NCBI GenBank assembly: GCA_964595625.1
Contig: CAZQQU010000003.1
Span: forward strand, 62,001 to 126,000
Origin: CAZQQU01 sp964595625
Lineage (GTDB): Bacteria > Bacteroidota > Bacteroidia > Flavobacteriales > Flavobacteriaceae
Direction: 5' to 3'
DNA: 64,000 nucleotides
The notes under the pieces were generated by a model that was not told where the DNA came from, did not search any database, and saw only the letters and a list, made by a program, of their open reading frames with translations. Of the stretch, positions 52,434 through 62,500 are shown in pieces. How positions within the stretch are numbered: position 1 is the stretch's first letter; the number at the start of each line of letters is the position of its first letter. The translations under genes and the position numbers were made by a program.

Positions 52434-53276
52434 TTATTTTGATTTTTTAAGAATATAAATGTGTGAAGAATATTCATTTTTAAATAGTCCATAGATATTG
52501 GAATATAAACCCACCCATAGAGCCGCCAACCATCGATTGGACCCCGTTTTATATTTTTCAGAAAGAAGACTGACATAAAAAGAGTCAAAGAGCATAGGTT
52601 TTATCCCAATCAATTCAAATCCGTTTGGCAGAAACAATTTAGAGATACTGGCTTTAGAAAAGTGCCAAATATGCCGAGGCGTATCATAAGCTGCCCAGTA
52701 TTTTTTATAATATTTAGCATCGTACGATTTAAAATTAGGAACCGCCACCACCAATATTCCTCCGGGGTGAAGGTAGCTAGCCAGTAATTTAATTTGATGA
52801 TCTAAATCAGGCAAATGTTCTAAGACGTGCCACAGGGTAATCACATCATATTTTTTTTTAGGAATCGCCTCCCAAGAAGAGTATAACTCAACCTTTTTGG
52901 ATTGGGCTAATTGGCGCGCTTTTTCGTTGGGTTCAATACCGCATATCTCCCATCCTTTTTTTTGGGCTTTCGCCAAAAAATCACCGGTCCCAGCACCAAC
53001 ATCCAATACGCTTCCAATTGAACCATGGTACTTTTGCAACAACCGAATTTTTTGCTTTAATGAAATATTTTTAACCCCGCCATAGATTTTTTCGAGAAGC
53101 GTTTTTCTACGATCGGTATGTGAAATATAACTCTCACTAGCATAATACGGGGTTAAATTTTCGGGTTGAGGAATGGTTTTCAGCAACTGAAAATCCTGGT
53201 CATACACCAATTCAAAAACCTCTCCGCTTACTAAAAAGTCTTGGGTGTGTATATAAGTGGGCAACTTTTTATTCAT
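52434..53276 (-). CDS. Class I SAM-dependent methyltransferase
   Basis: 280 residues. SAM motif VLDVGAGTGDFLAKAQKKGWEICGIEPN, motif II DVITLWHVLEHLPDLDHQIKLL, LLPGGI-like LHPGGILVVAVPN. The N-terminal ~70 residues and C-terminal ~70 residues (SHIYILKKSK end) are outside the core. This looks like the UbiE/COQ5-like or sugar-methylating group; substrate unknown. A parS-like site lies 15-30 bases before the start. It follows mnmG in the same direction. Confidence 0.87.
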   Translation of the reverse strand: MNKKLPTYIHTQDFLVSGEVFELVYDQDFQLLKTIPQPENLTPYYASESYISHTDRRKTLLEKIYGGVKNISLKQKIRLLQKYHGSIGSVLDVGAGTGDFLAKAQKKGWEICGIEPNEKARQLAQSKKVELYSSWEAIPKKKYDVITLWHVLEHLPDLDHQIKLLASYLHPGGILVVAVPNFKSYDAKYYKKYWAAYDTPRHIWHFSKASISKLFLPNGFELIGIKPMLFDSFYVSLLSEKYKTGSNRWLAALWVGLYSNIYGLFKNEYSSHIYILKKSK

Positions 53277-53290
53277 ACCATTATAACCAA

Positions 53291-53306
53291 CGTTCCACGT
53301 GAAACA
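53291..53306. promoter_or_regulatory. parS-like site (right of the methyltransferase start, after mnmG)
   Basis: CGTTCCACGTGAAACA matches the chromosomal ParB site TGTTTCACGTGAAACA at 14 of 16 bases, including the whole CACGTG core and the GAAAC arm. It lies in the 48-base spacer between mnmG and the methyltransferase gene. A second, near-perfect copy lies on the other side of mnmG. Confidence 0.7.
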
Positions 53307-53324
53307 ATTAAACTATTAGCTCGA

Positions 53325-55196
53325 TTATCGGCCCATATAAATCAACAATACAGAAATATCATTAGGCGAAACTCCGCTGATTCGTGAGGCTTGCGCAATG
53401 GTTTCTGGGCGAATTGCAGTTAGTTTGTTTCTGGCTTCAGCAGACAAAGATTTGAGCAAACTATAGTCAAAATTTTTGGGAATTTTGACACCTTCTAAAC
53501 GATGTAATTTCTCCGCATTGTTTCTTTCTTTTTCTATATACCCAGAATATTTTACTAAGATTTCTGCTTGCTCCAAAACTTCTTCACTCAACTGATGCTC
53601 TTGAATGAACTGCTCCACACTATTTAATTGGCGCATATCATCCATATCAATTCCAGGACGAGAAAAAGCCTTAAAAAGCTTGTCGTTTTGAGTTACTAGT
53701 GCAGAATTTTTGGATTCAAAAACTCGATTAATTTCATTAAAATCATAACTGGTATCTTTGAAAAACTCTACCAAACTTTCGGTTTTCTCATACTTTTCTT
53801 GCATGGCAACCAGCCTTTTTTGGCTTGCTAAACCGATGGCATATCCTTTGGGTGTTAATCGAAAATCAGCATTGTCTTGGCGTAGTAAGGTTCGGAATTC
53901 AGCGCGGGAAGTAAACATTCGATAGGGTTCTTCGGTGCCTTTGGTAATCAAATCATCTATTAAGACTCCAATATAAGCTTCGTCGCGTTTGAGAATAAAA
54001 GGCTCTTTATCTTGTAATTTTAAATGTGCATTGATTCCGGCCATTAGCCCTTGTGAAGCAGCTTCTTCATAACCGGTGGTTCCATTAATTTGTCCCGCAA
54101 AATACAAGTTTTCAACCAGCTTGGTTTCGAGGGTATAGTGTAGTTGAGTCGGCGGAAAATAATCATATTCGATAGCATATCCGGGTCTAAAGAACTTAAC
54201 GTTTTCAAAGCCTACAACCGATTTTAAGGCTTTGTATTGAACTTCTTCCGGTAGGGAAGTTGAAAATCCGTTGATATAAAACTCGATGGTGTCCCAACCT
54301 TCGGGCTCTACAAACAACTGGTGTCTTTCTTTATCTGCGAAGCGATTAATTTTATCCTCAATGGAAGGACAATACCGCGGACCAACACTTTTAATTTGTC
54401 CGTTAAACATGGGCGAACGATCAAATCCTTCCCGTAGTAAATCGTGAACTAACGGGCTGGTGTAAGACATATAACAAGGTCGCTGCTTTGTCAAAGGTTG
54501 GGTTTCGTCGCTAAAAGAAAACTTTCCAGGTTTCTCATCACCCGGTTGAATTTCCATTTTGGAAAAGTCTAACGAGCGACCATCCACCCGAGGAGGCGTT
54601 CCGGTTTTCATTCTTCCGGCTTGAAAACCCACAGCCACCAAATCTTCGGTTATACCGGTAGCCGCTTTTTCACCGGCACGACCACCGCCAAATTGTTTGT
54701 CGCCAATATGGATCAAACCGTTTAAAAAAGTTCCATTGGTTAGGATGACAGCTCTGGATTTGATTTCAATTCCTAAGGAAGTACGCACTCCAACTACTCG
54801 GTTATTTTTAATAATAAGGCCGGACACCATATCTTGATAAAAATCTAAATTGGGTGTATTCTCCAGTAGTAAACGCCAATATTCGGCAAAACGCATTCGG
54901 TCACTTTGCACACGAGGACTCCACACAGCGGGCCCTTTCGAACGATTGAGCATTTTAAATTGAATGGCTGTTTTGTCTGAAACTATACCGCTATAACCTC
55001 CCAAAGCATCAATTTCTCGAATTATTTGTCCTTTAGCTATGCCCCCCATAGCCGGGTTGCAAGACATTTGGGCAATATTTTGTAAATTCATGGTTACTAG
55101 CAGGGTTTTCGATCCCATATTAGCAGCCGCAGCAGCAGCTTCCGAGCCCGCATGACCTCCACCGACAACTATTATATCGTATTCGTTTTCAAACAT
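53325..55196 (-). CDS. mnmG: tRNA uridine-5-carboxymethylaminomethyl modification enzyme MnmG (GidA)
   Basis: 623 residues. FAD-binding VVGGGHAGSEAAAAAANMG, MSCNPAMGGIAKGQIIREIDALGG, GTFLNGLIHIGDKQFGGGRAGEKAATG, LAFAGQINGTTGYEEAASQGLMAGINA-type segment and the Cys-rich C-terminal region. It modifies the wobble uridine of tRNAs with MnmE. The frame opens upstream to 55235 inside the parS-like site, but the ATG at 55196 fits the domain (MFENEYDIIVVGGGHAG). Gene order with ybeY and DUF4175 is usual. Confidence 0.97.
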   Translation of the reverse strand: MFENEYDIIVVGGGHAGSEAAAAAANMGSKTLLVTMNLQNIAQMSCNPAMGGIAKGQIIREIDALGGYSGIVSDKTAIQFKMLNRSKGPAVWSPRVQSDRMRFAEYWRLLLENTPNLDFYQDMVSGLIIKNNRVVGVRTSLGIEIKSRAVILTNGTFLNGLIHIGDKQFGGGRAGEKAATGITEDLVAVGFQAGRMKTGTPPRVDGRSLDFSKMEIQPGDEKPGKFSFSDETQPLTKQRPCYMSYTSPLVHDLLREGFDRSPMFNGQIKSVGPRYCPSIEDKINRFADKERHQLFVEPEGWDTIEFYINGFSTSLPEEVQYKALKSVVGFENVKFFRPGYAIEYDYFPPTQLHYTLETKLVENLYFAGQINGTTGYEEAASQGLMAGINAHLKLQDKEPFILKRDEAYIGVLIDDLITKGTEEPYRMFTSRAEFRTLLRQDNADFRLTPKGYAIGLASQKRLVAMQEKYEKTESLVEFFKDTSYDFNEINRVFESKNSALVTQNDKLFKAFSRPGIDMDDMRQLNSVEQFIQEHQLSEEVLEQAEILVKYSGYIEKERNNAEKLHRLEGVKIPKNFDYSLLKSLSAEARNKLTAIRPETIAQASRISGVSPNDISVLLIYMGR

Positions 55197-55227
55197 AAGT
55201 ATCCATTTAAGAGAAAACCCATTGGAC

Positions 55228-55243
55228 TGTTCCACGTGGAACT
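55228..55243. promoter_or_regulatory. parS-like site in the mnmG leader
   Basis: TGTTCCACGTGGAACT matches the ParB site TGTTCCACGTGGAACA at 15 of 16 bases and is perfectly symmetric over GTTCCACGTGGAAC. It lies between the mnmG promoter and the start codon. With the copy at 53291-53306 it brackets mnmG. Confidence 0.8.
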
Positions 55244-55268
55244 ATTCAATCTGTAATCCAACGGGCGG

Positions 55269-55299
55269 CAAAGGTAAAGAATGGCATTTAAAACACCAA
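55269..55299 (-). promoter_or_regulatory. Promoter of mnmG
   Basis: On the minus strand: TTG (55297-55299), exactly 20 bases, TACCTTTG (55269-55276). The leader of about 70 bases contains the parS-like site. The match to the Bacteroidota consensus is complete. Confidence 0.72.
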
Positions 55300-55351
55300 G
55301 AAATAGAATGTTAAAAGTTGACTTTCAACAGGTTAAATAAACATAAGGAAT

Positions 55352-55762
55352 TTAATTGAGCATTGCCATGTAAAAATCTTCCTTATGGCGCATAGTAGCG
55401 ATTTCCTCATCACTATGATCACTGTAACCAACCAAATGAAGAATGCCATGAATTATTACACGTGATAGTTCGTTTTCAAACGAAGTACCCAGTTCTTGGG
55501 CATTATCATTTACTCGCTCTATGGAGATAAAAATTTCTGCATGAACCTGTTTACCAGAAACATAATCAAACGTTATAATATCGGTCAAGGTATCGTGATC
55601 CAGATATTCCACATTAATTTTATGCAAAAACTCATCATCGCAAAAGGTATAAGTGATTTCTCCAGCTTCATACCCTTCCTTTTCAATAACCGTTTGAATC
55701 CAGTGAGCAATTAGCTCTGGATTGGGAAGTATAAAATCAGTTTCTGATAGGAACTCAATCAT
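55352..55762 (-). CDS. ybeY: Endoribonuclease YbeY
   Basis: 136 residues. The metal-binding H-x3-H-x5-H motif is HGILHLVGYSDH in VIIHGILHLVGYSDHSDEE. The N-terminal beta domain has DHDTLTDIITFDY. YbeY processes 16S rRNA 3' ends and takes part in ribosome quality control. Its first eight bases overlap the end of the DUF4175 gene. mnmG follows in the same direction but with its own promoter. Confidence 0.93.
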   Translation of the reverse strand: MIEFLSETDFILPNPELIAHWIQTVIEKEGYEAGEITYTFCDDEFLHKINVEYLDHDTLTDIITFDYVSGKQVHAEIFISIERVNDNAQELGTSFENELSRVIIHGILHLVGYSDHSDEEIATMRHKEDFYMAMLN

Positions 55763-58700
55763 GGGGTTGGTTAAAGTATTCGTTTACTTTTTGTTTATAC
55801 ACTTCACGTAAGGGCAATTGTTCGCGATTTAAAATTTCTGTATTTTGAAAATATTGTCTAGCCTTTTCCAATTGCTTTTGCAAAGTGTTTTGAAATTCTT
55901 GTCGATTGGTAACACCCTCCCGTTGCTCTTCCTCTCCTTGCTGAAAAGCCGCTTTGTCTAATTGGAGCAATTGGTGTTTGATTTCATTCATTTTTCGCAA
56001 TGTCTCTTGATTGAATCCACGTTCAAGCAGTTCTTGTTCTACTTGTTCCATTTTGCGAGTGAGTTCGCGCGCATCTGCAGGCAATCCCGCTTTTCGAATT
56101 TGATCTTCCAACTGAAATCGCAACAGTTGTTGTTGCTTGTATATTTCATACAACTGTCCCCGTAAAAATTCCTCCTCTTCGGGTTTGTTTTCTCCTCCTT
56201 CGCCTTCTTCTCCTTCAGCACCTCCAGAACCCGTGTTTCCTCCCTTACCTTGCCCTCCTTCGCCTTTACCTTGACTTTCTCCCGGCGACTCGGAGTTGCC
56301 TTCTCCTGCTCCCTCTTGGTTACCTTGTCCCTGACCGGATTCACCCGCTCCTTCTCCCTTCTCACCTGAATTGGAACCTTCTTGCATTTGCTGGTTTAAA
56401 CTCTCTTGGGTTTTAATGATATCCTGCAATTGAAATCCTCGCCCCTGCCCCTGTCCTTGGCCTTGGCCCTGACCTTGCCCCTGCCCGATTCCCATCATCT
56501 GCATCATCATCGATTGGAGCGAGTTTTCTAACATAACAGCCAATTCATTAGCCCCTGTTAAACTGTACTGTTGACGAGCAGTTCCGTTATTAAAATTATA
56601 TTCAGAAAGCATTTCTAAAGCTTTGTCCATATTGTAATGCACTTCCTCAATCAAGTGGTTGATGTGATTGCCAATCATAGGGTTTCGCAGCGCCAATGCA
56701 AACAAACTGTCATCCACATGCTGGAAGTTTTGTTTGAGCTCTTGTTGCCGAATTAATTTACTACCGAGCGCAGGATTTCCTTTTCTAATTTCTCGAAACT
56801 CTAACATTAAATCTTCTTGGGACAACGAGTAAACTACTAAATTATCCACGATTTGTCGAAGCATATCAAAATCTTCTTGCTGCTGTTGTGCTCCTCCTCC
56901 TGCCATTTCCATTTGCATGGTCGAACTCATTTGGCGCATTTTTTGGGCGGCATTCTTTTGCTTCTCTTGAGCTCCTGAGTTGTTTTGCTGTTGTAAGGCC
57001 TCAGTGGCTCCTTGCTGCTCTTGTTGTACCTCTTGTTCGTCGGCTTGCGTATCGGGTAAGTCCATCGGTTTTTTGAGCTCTTGGTTGTCCTGTCGCAACT
57101 CTTCCATTTCTTTCATAAAATCTTGAAACTCCTGATTGAGTTGCTCTTGAGCTTCGGGAGTATTTTCATCAGCTACTTTTTCAGAGAGTGCCTCTTGCTT
57201 TTCGGCTAATTTTTCCAACTCTTCGGCTAATTTTTCAGCTTTTTTCTCGACATAATACCGTTTGGTAAGCTCTAACAACTGCTCTAAATTGCGTTGTTGC
57301 TTTTTGTTTTCCTTACCCAATTGCTCCAATTTTTCGAATAATTCTTCATCCGCTATTTTTTCTTGTAGCTTTTGAAGTTCTTCCATAAGTTTTTCATTGC
57401 GTTCCAACTGCTTTTCGTTTTCTTCAAAGCGTTTTTGCAATTCTTCCTTCCTGGGATCTGGGTCGGGATTGTCTTTTTCAAAATTTTCTAAGTTTTCTTG
57501 TAATTGCTCCGAAAACTTTTTCATCATTTCTTCTTGCTGCTTTTGTCTTTGCAAGAATTCCTCCAATTTTTGGCGATCGTTCCAGTTGAGTTCTTTTTTC
57601 TCAATACGCATACGCGACAACTCGTCTAAGCGCTTTTTTTGCTCGTCCATTTCTTGGAGGGATTTATCGAGCCCTTGTATATTTTCTTTTTGTTCTTGCA
57701 ACTGTTGCTTTTCCCATTCGCTTTGGGTGAGTTTTCGGTAGCTATAAATCGTTGACTTAGCACTTTTTGCCCCGTTGACTCCATCGTTGTCAAAGACTTC
57801 AAAATAATAACTGTACTCTCGACCTTCTTCCAGTGGGAGTTCTCCAGGAAAAACGAATAAAAATTGATCAAACGTCCCCGGGTTTAAAGGTAAGACCTCG
57901 GTTTTTTTGTCAGATTGTTGAGGGTCGCTATAGTACACCAATTGCAATTTGCTCAGTCCGTAATCGTCCGATACACGCCCCATGAAATATACCCATTGGC
58001 TTTGGAGTGTATCGGTTTTAGCTTCTACGGCGATTTCGGGATATTGGTCTTTGATGACCTGTATAGAAAAAGCTAAGTTTTCATGGTCTTTTAAACGGGA
58101 ATTGGAAGTGGTTAAGCGATACTCCCATTTTGAAAAAAGTTTTTTAGTAAAAGAAAATTCAGGAATGTTTTTATTAAATAAAAAGGCGGTATCAGACACC
58201 TCCATTTTTACTTCTTCGGTATGCTTGGTATGGAGTTTCCAAGTAATTAGTGTACCTTCTGGAACAGTAGCATTTCCGGTACTTTTAAGGGTTTCAGGTT
58301 TTTTCTGAGTATAAGTCGGGTAGTCCAGTTGCATTTCAAAAGAAAGCAAGGAAGGTGCTGGGATAACATCTAATTGGTAGGGCTTCGACGTAACCGCATT
58401 CGCTTGCAATTGAAATTCAATGGGTTGGGAAGGCTGAAGAAAAGTATGCTGAAAGCTTCCCTGCCCTGTTTTTTGGAGGTAGTAGGTCTCTCCGTTGTAT
58501 TGAATAGACGCATTTTCAGGGACCACCTCTCCAGCTGTTTTCACTTGTAAGACAAATGGGGTATTTTCAATGGTTTGAAGGGACTCATTAACAATATAAA
58601 ACGAAAAAGGAGCCGGAGGTTCGTAAGCCACATTATAATTAACCACGCGTTCGTAACTAGTGGAAAATAAGTCTTTCTTTCCCGTAAGGAAAAAAAACAG

Positions 58701-59189
58701 ATAAATTAAAACCGGTATAGCGGCAAATTTGAGGTATTTGACATTTTTTTTAAATGAAATCGCCTTCACAAAAGGAATGGGTTGAAGTTCTTGCGATTTT
58801 TGCTCGATACTAGCCAATAGCAGCTCCGACTGTTGTGAATTTTGGCGTAACTGCAAGACATTCACCAATTTATCACTCACTTCTGGAAAGTGATTTCCAA
58901 TAATTTGGGAAGCTTGATAACTGTCAATTCCTTGCTTTAATTTAAACAATTTGGCCAATGGCCAAAGAATGAATCGGGCAAAAAGAGCCGTCTCCACTCC
59001 TACAAAAACCCAAAATAAAACCGTACGACCGGCGGGCGATAACCAGAGATAGTGTTCGATCAATAAAGTCGCCAAAAAATACAAGAGCCCGATAGCAAAA
59101 AAAAGGATTCCTCCGCGAATTAATTCGTTCACGTAGTACTTTTTCACAAATTGCTCTAATTTTTCTTGGATGTGTTGAAAACTACTCAT
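55755..59189 (-). CDS. DUF4175 family membrane protein, Gln-rich
   Basis: 1144 residues. Two N-terminal membrane helices (~22-45 and ~50-72), another at ~150-165, Ig-like beta regions (~180-490), then a very long Lys/Glu/Gln coiled coil (~500-780), a compact helical region, a G-Q dipeptide tract (~915) and a Gly/Glu-rich low-complexity stretch, followed by a final coiled coil. DUF4175 proteins are found next to ybeY in flavobacteria. No known enzyme motif. The -7 box TATTTTTG (59198-59205, minus) ends eight bases from the start. Function unknown. Confidence 0.85.
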   Translation of the reverse strand: MSSFQHIQEKLEQFVKKYYVNELIRGGILFFAIGLLYFLATLLIEHYLWLSPAGRTVLFWVFVGVETALFARFILWPLAKLFKLKQGIDSYQASQIIGNHFPEVSDKLVNVLQLRQNSQQSELLLASIEQKSQELQPIPFVKAISFKKNVKYLKFAAIPVLIYLFFFLTGKKDLFSTSYERVVNYNVAYEPPAPFSFYIVNESLQTIENTPFVLQVKTAGEVVPENASIQYNGETYYLQKTGQGSFQHTFLQPSQPIEFQLQANAVTSKPYQLDVIPAPSLLSFEMQLDYPTYTQKKPETLKSTGNATVPEGTLITWKLHTKHTEEVKMEVSDTAFLFNKNIPEFSFTKKLFSKWEYRLTTSNSRLKDHENLAFSIQVIKDQYPEIAVEAKTDTLQSQWVYFMGRVSDDYGLSKLQLVYYSDPQQSDKKTEVLPLNPGTFDQFLFVFPGELPLEEGREYSYYFEVFDNDGVNGAKSAKSTIYSYRKLTQSEWEKQQLQEQKENIQGLDKSLQEMDEQKKRLDELSRMRIEKKELNWNDRQKLEEFLQRQKQQEEMMKKFSEQLQENLENFEKDNPDPDPRKEELQKRFEENEKQLERNEKLMEELQKLQEKIADEELFEKLEQLGKENKKQQRNLEQLLELTKRYYVEKKAEKLAEELEKLAEKQEALSEKVADENTPEAQEQLNQEFQDFMKEMEELRQDNQELKKPMDLPDTQADEQEVQQEQQGATEALQQQNNSGAQEKQKNAAQKMRQMSSTMQMEMAGGGAQQQQEDFDMLRQIVDNLVVYSLSQEDLMLEFREIRKGNPALGSKLIRQQELKQNFQHVDDSLFALALRNPMIGNHINHLIEEVHYNMDKALEMLSEYNFNNGTARQQYSLTGANELAVMLENSLQSMMMQMMGIGQGQGQGQGQGQGQGRGFQLQDIIKTQESLNQQMQEGSNSGEKGEGAGESGQGQGNQEGAGEGNSESPGESQGKGEGGQGKGGNTGSGGAEGEEGEGGENKPEEEEFLRGQLYEIYKQQQLLRFQLEDQIRKAGLPADARELTRKMEQVEQELLERGFNQETLRKMNEIKHQLLQLDKAAFQQGEEEQREGVTNRQEFQNTLQKQLEKARQYFQNTEILNREQLPLREVYKQKVNEYFNQPHD
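56441..56487 (-). repeat. Hexanucleotide repeat encoding a Gly-Gln tract in the DUF4175 gene
   Basis: About eight degenerate 6-base units (CTGCCC, CTGTCC, TTGGCC and similar on the plus strand) encode (GQ)n ending GRGF on the minus strand. The units vary at synonymous positions and stay in frame, so length changes by whole units would keep the protein readable. Confidence 0.75.
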
Positions 59190-59503
59190 AGCAATTTCAA
59201 AAATACATTTTTTTTGTGTTACCCATCCGAATACCTTCTTTTTAAATGTTTTGACGCTCCATGTTTGGGCGTTACAGCCCTCGTTGACACGAAAAAAGGA
59301 GAAATAATCGATTTTATAAGTTCCATTAAGTACAGTTTTTATGCCAAACTCGAGCCGTAAAATCGGTTTATGATATTTATGAAAAACACCCCCTCTTCAA
59401 TCCGGGACAAGGTTGACTGAAGGTTTGTTGATTTAATTGGGAATTATGGCTATTTATACTTGCTTTTATTTAATTTTGCACCTTTACAAACAATTGTCAT
59501 CAA
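59190..59503. other. Gene-free spacer between the divergent DUF4175 and ileS genes
   Basis: It contains the DUF4175 -7 box near one end (59198-59205) and TAATTTTG at 59471-59478, a candidate ileS -7 box 25 bases before the ATG. The middle has no coding frame or clear structure. The ileS box lacks a well-spaced TTG. No T-box-like sequence was seen. Confidence 0.4.
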
Positions 59504-62500
59504 ATGAGTAAGAAATTTCCTGAATATAAAGGACTTGATTTAGCGCAAATCGCTGATGAGATTTTGCATTTTTGGAAGCAGGAAAATGTATTTGAAAAAA
59601 GTATTTCCTCTAAAAGTGAAGACCGCCCGTTTATCTTTTTTGAGGGCCCTCCTTCGGCCAATGGATTACCCGGCATTCACCACGTGATGGCACGTGCCAT
59701 AAAAGATATTTTCTGTCGATACAAAACCCAAAAAGGATTTCGCGTGGAGCGCAAAGCGGGTTGGGACACCCATGGACTTCCCATCGAATTAGGGGTAGAA
59801 AAAGAATTGGGAATAACCAAAGAGGACATTGGTAAAAAAATATCGGTAGAAGCTTACAACGCGGCTTGTAAAGAAGCGGTGATGCGCTACACAGATGTAT
59901 GGAATGATCTGACCGAAAAAATGGGTTATTGGGTAGATATGGATCAACCCTATGTTACCTACGAACCCAAATATATGGAAACCGTTTGGTGGTTGTTGCA
60001 ACAAATTTATAACCAAGGATGGCTGTACAAGGGGTATACCATTCAACCCTATTCGCCCAAAGCGGGTACCGGATTGAGCTCGCACGAACTTAACCAACCC
60101 GGCACGTACAAAGAGGTGACGGATACCACGGTGGTAGCCCAATTTAAAGTACTTACCGAAACCCTTCCAACAAAATGGCCGGCCTTGGACAACCTCTACA
60201 TCCTGGCATGGACCACCACCCCTTGGACCTTACCCTCCAACACAGCTCTTACTGTGGGTCCTGCCATTGAGTATGTGGTCGTAAAAACTTTTAATCAATA
60301 CACCTTAGAACCTATCCAGGTACTGTTAGCTAAAAATTTAGTCTCCAAGCATTTTGATAAAAAATTTAAAGAAGTAACCGACGAGGTAGCTTTTGAGGAG
60401 CTCGCCCAACAGCGACATGAAGCTAAGAGTGTTCTACCCTATCAAATAATAATAAACTGCACCGGCAAGGAACTTGAAGGAATTCGATATGAGCAATTAC
60501 TGCCCTATGCCTTACCGTATCAAAATCCTGAAAATGCATTTCGGGTAATTTTAGGCGACTTCGTGACCACGGAAGACGGGACAGGGGTGGTTCATACAGC
60601 ACCTACTTTTGGTGCAGACGACGCCTATGTAGCTAAAAATGCCGTACCGGAAGTTCCGCCTATGTTGGTCTTAGACGAGCACGGACAACCGGTTCCGTTG
60701 GTAGATTTACAAGGCAAATTTCGTCCAGAAATGGGTGATTTAGCTGGGAAATATGTAAAAAATGAATACTACGACGCCGGCCAAGCACCAGAACGATCTG
60801 TGGATGTAGAAATTGCCATACGTCTTAAAGAAGAAAATAAAGCCTTTAAGGTAGAAAAGTATGTTCATAGCTATCCACACTGTTGGCGAACCGACAAGCC
60901 GGTTTTGTATTATCCGTTGGACTCTTGGTTTATTAAAGTTACAGCTTTTAAAGACCAAATGTACCAGCTCAACCAAACCATCAATTGGAAACCTAAAGCG
61001 ACCGGCGAAGGGCGTTTTGGTCATTGGTTAGAAAATGCTAACGACTGGAACTTGTCTCGCTCTCGTTTTTGGGGAATACCTCTGCCTATATGGCGTACGG
61101 AAGACGGCCGCGAAGAAAAAGTAATTGGTTCCGTAGTTGAATTAAAAGCAGAGATGCAAAAAGCCGTGGAAGCCGGATTTATGGAAGCCGCTTTGTTTGC
61201 TGATTTTATAGAAGGGGATATGAGTGATGCCAATTACTCACAAATAGATTTACACAAAAATGTAGTCGATCAGATCATCTTAGTATCCGATAGTGGGCAA
61301 CCCATGCGTCGAGAAAGTGATTTAATTGACGTTTGGTTTGATAGCGGTAGTATGCCCTATGCACAATGGCATTATCCTTTTGAAAATCAAGAAAAGGTAG
61401 AAAACATCTGGCGCAAAGCCGATTTTATTGCCGAAGGGGTAGATCAAACCCGAGGTTGGTTTTATACCCTACACGCTATAGCTACTATGATTTTCAAGGA
61501 TGTAGCTTATAAAAATGTGGTTTCTAACGGTCTGGTTTTAGATAAAAACGGCCAAAAAATGTCGAAACGATTAGGCAATGCTGTTGATCCGTTTGAAACC
61601 TTACAAAAATACGGCCCGGATGCTACCCGTTGGTATATGATAAGCAATGCCAATCCGTGGGATAATTTAAAATTTGACGAAGAAGGTATCGTTGAGGTTT
61701 CCCGAAAGTTTTTTGGAACCTTGTACAACACCTATAGCTTTTTTAGCTTGTATGCCAATCTGGATGGTTTTAATCCAAAGGAACCTCAAATACCGGTTAC
61801 TCAGCGACCCGAAATTGACCAGTGGATACTTTCAGAACTCCATACTCTAATCCAAAAAGTCGATGGTTTTTATGCCGATTATGAGCCTACTCGAGCCACT
61901 CGAGCCATTTCTGATTTCGTACAAGATTACCTCAGCAATTGGTATGTGCGGCTCAACCGAAGAAGATATTGGAAACAAAGCGACACCACCGATAAATTGG
62001 CGGCCTATCAAACGCTCTATGTTTGTTTAAAAACCATGGCTCAATTGATGGCTCCGGTTGCACCTTTTTATGCCGAACGACTTTATAAAGATTTAACCGG
62101 TGAGGAATCGGTACACTTATCCAATTTCCCCACTGTAGATCAATCTTTAATCAACCCCGAATTAGAACAAAAAATGCAGCTAGCACAAACCATTTCGTCA
62201 TTGGTATTGTCGTTGCGACAAAAAGAAAAAATTAAAGTTCGGCAACCACTTCAAAAAGTGATGATTCCGGTATTAAATTCCAGTCAACGGGAAACTATAC
62301 AGGCCATTTCAGGGCTCATCAAACAAGAGGTAAATGTGAAAGAAGTAGAGCTCATCGATGAGGACTCGGGTATACTTGTCAAAAAAATCAAACCGCATTT
62401 TAAAACTTTGGGTCCCCGCTTTGGTTCCGATCTAAAAGAAGTAACTGCAGTCATTAATGGCTTAAGCCAAAAAGAAATAAAAGAATTTGAGCGAGAAGGG

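Noticed and set aside
56441..56487. CRISPR-like array in the C/T-rich repeat
   Set aside because: The units are 6 bases long and encode Gly-Gln; there are no spacers, and no cas genes.
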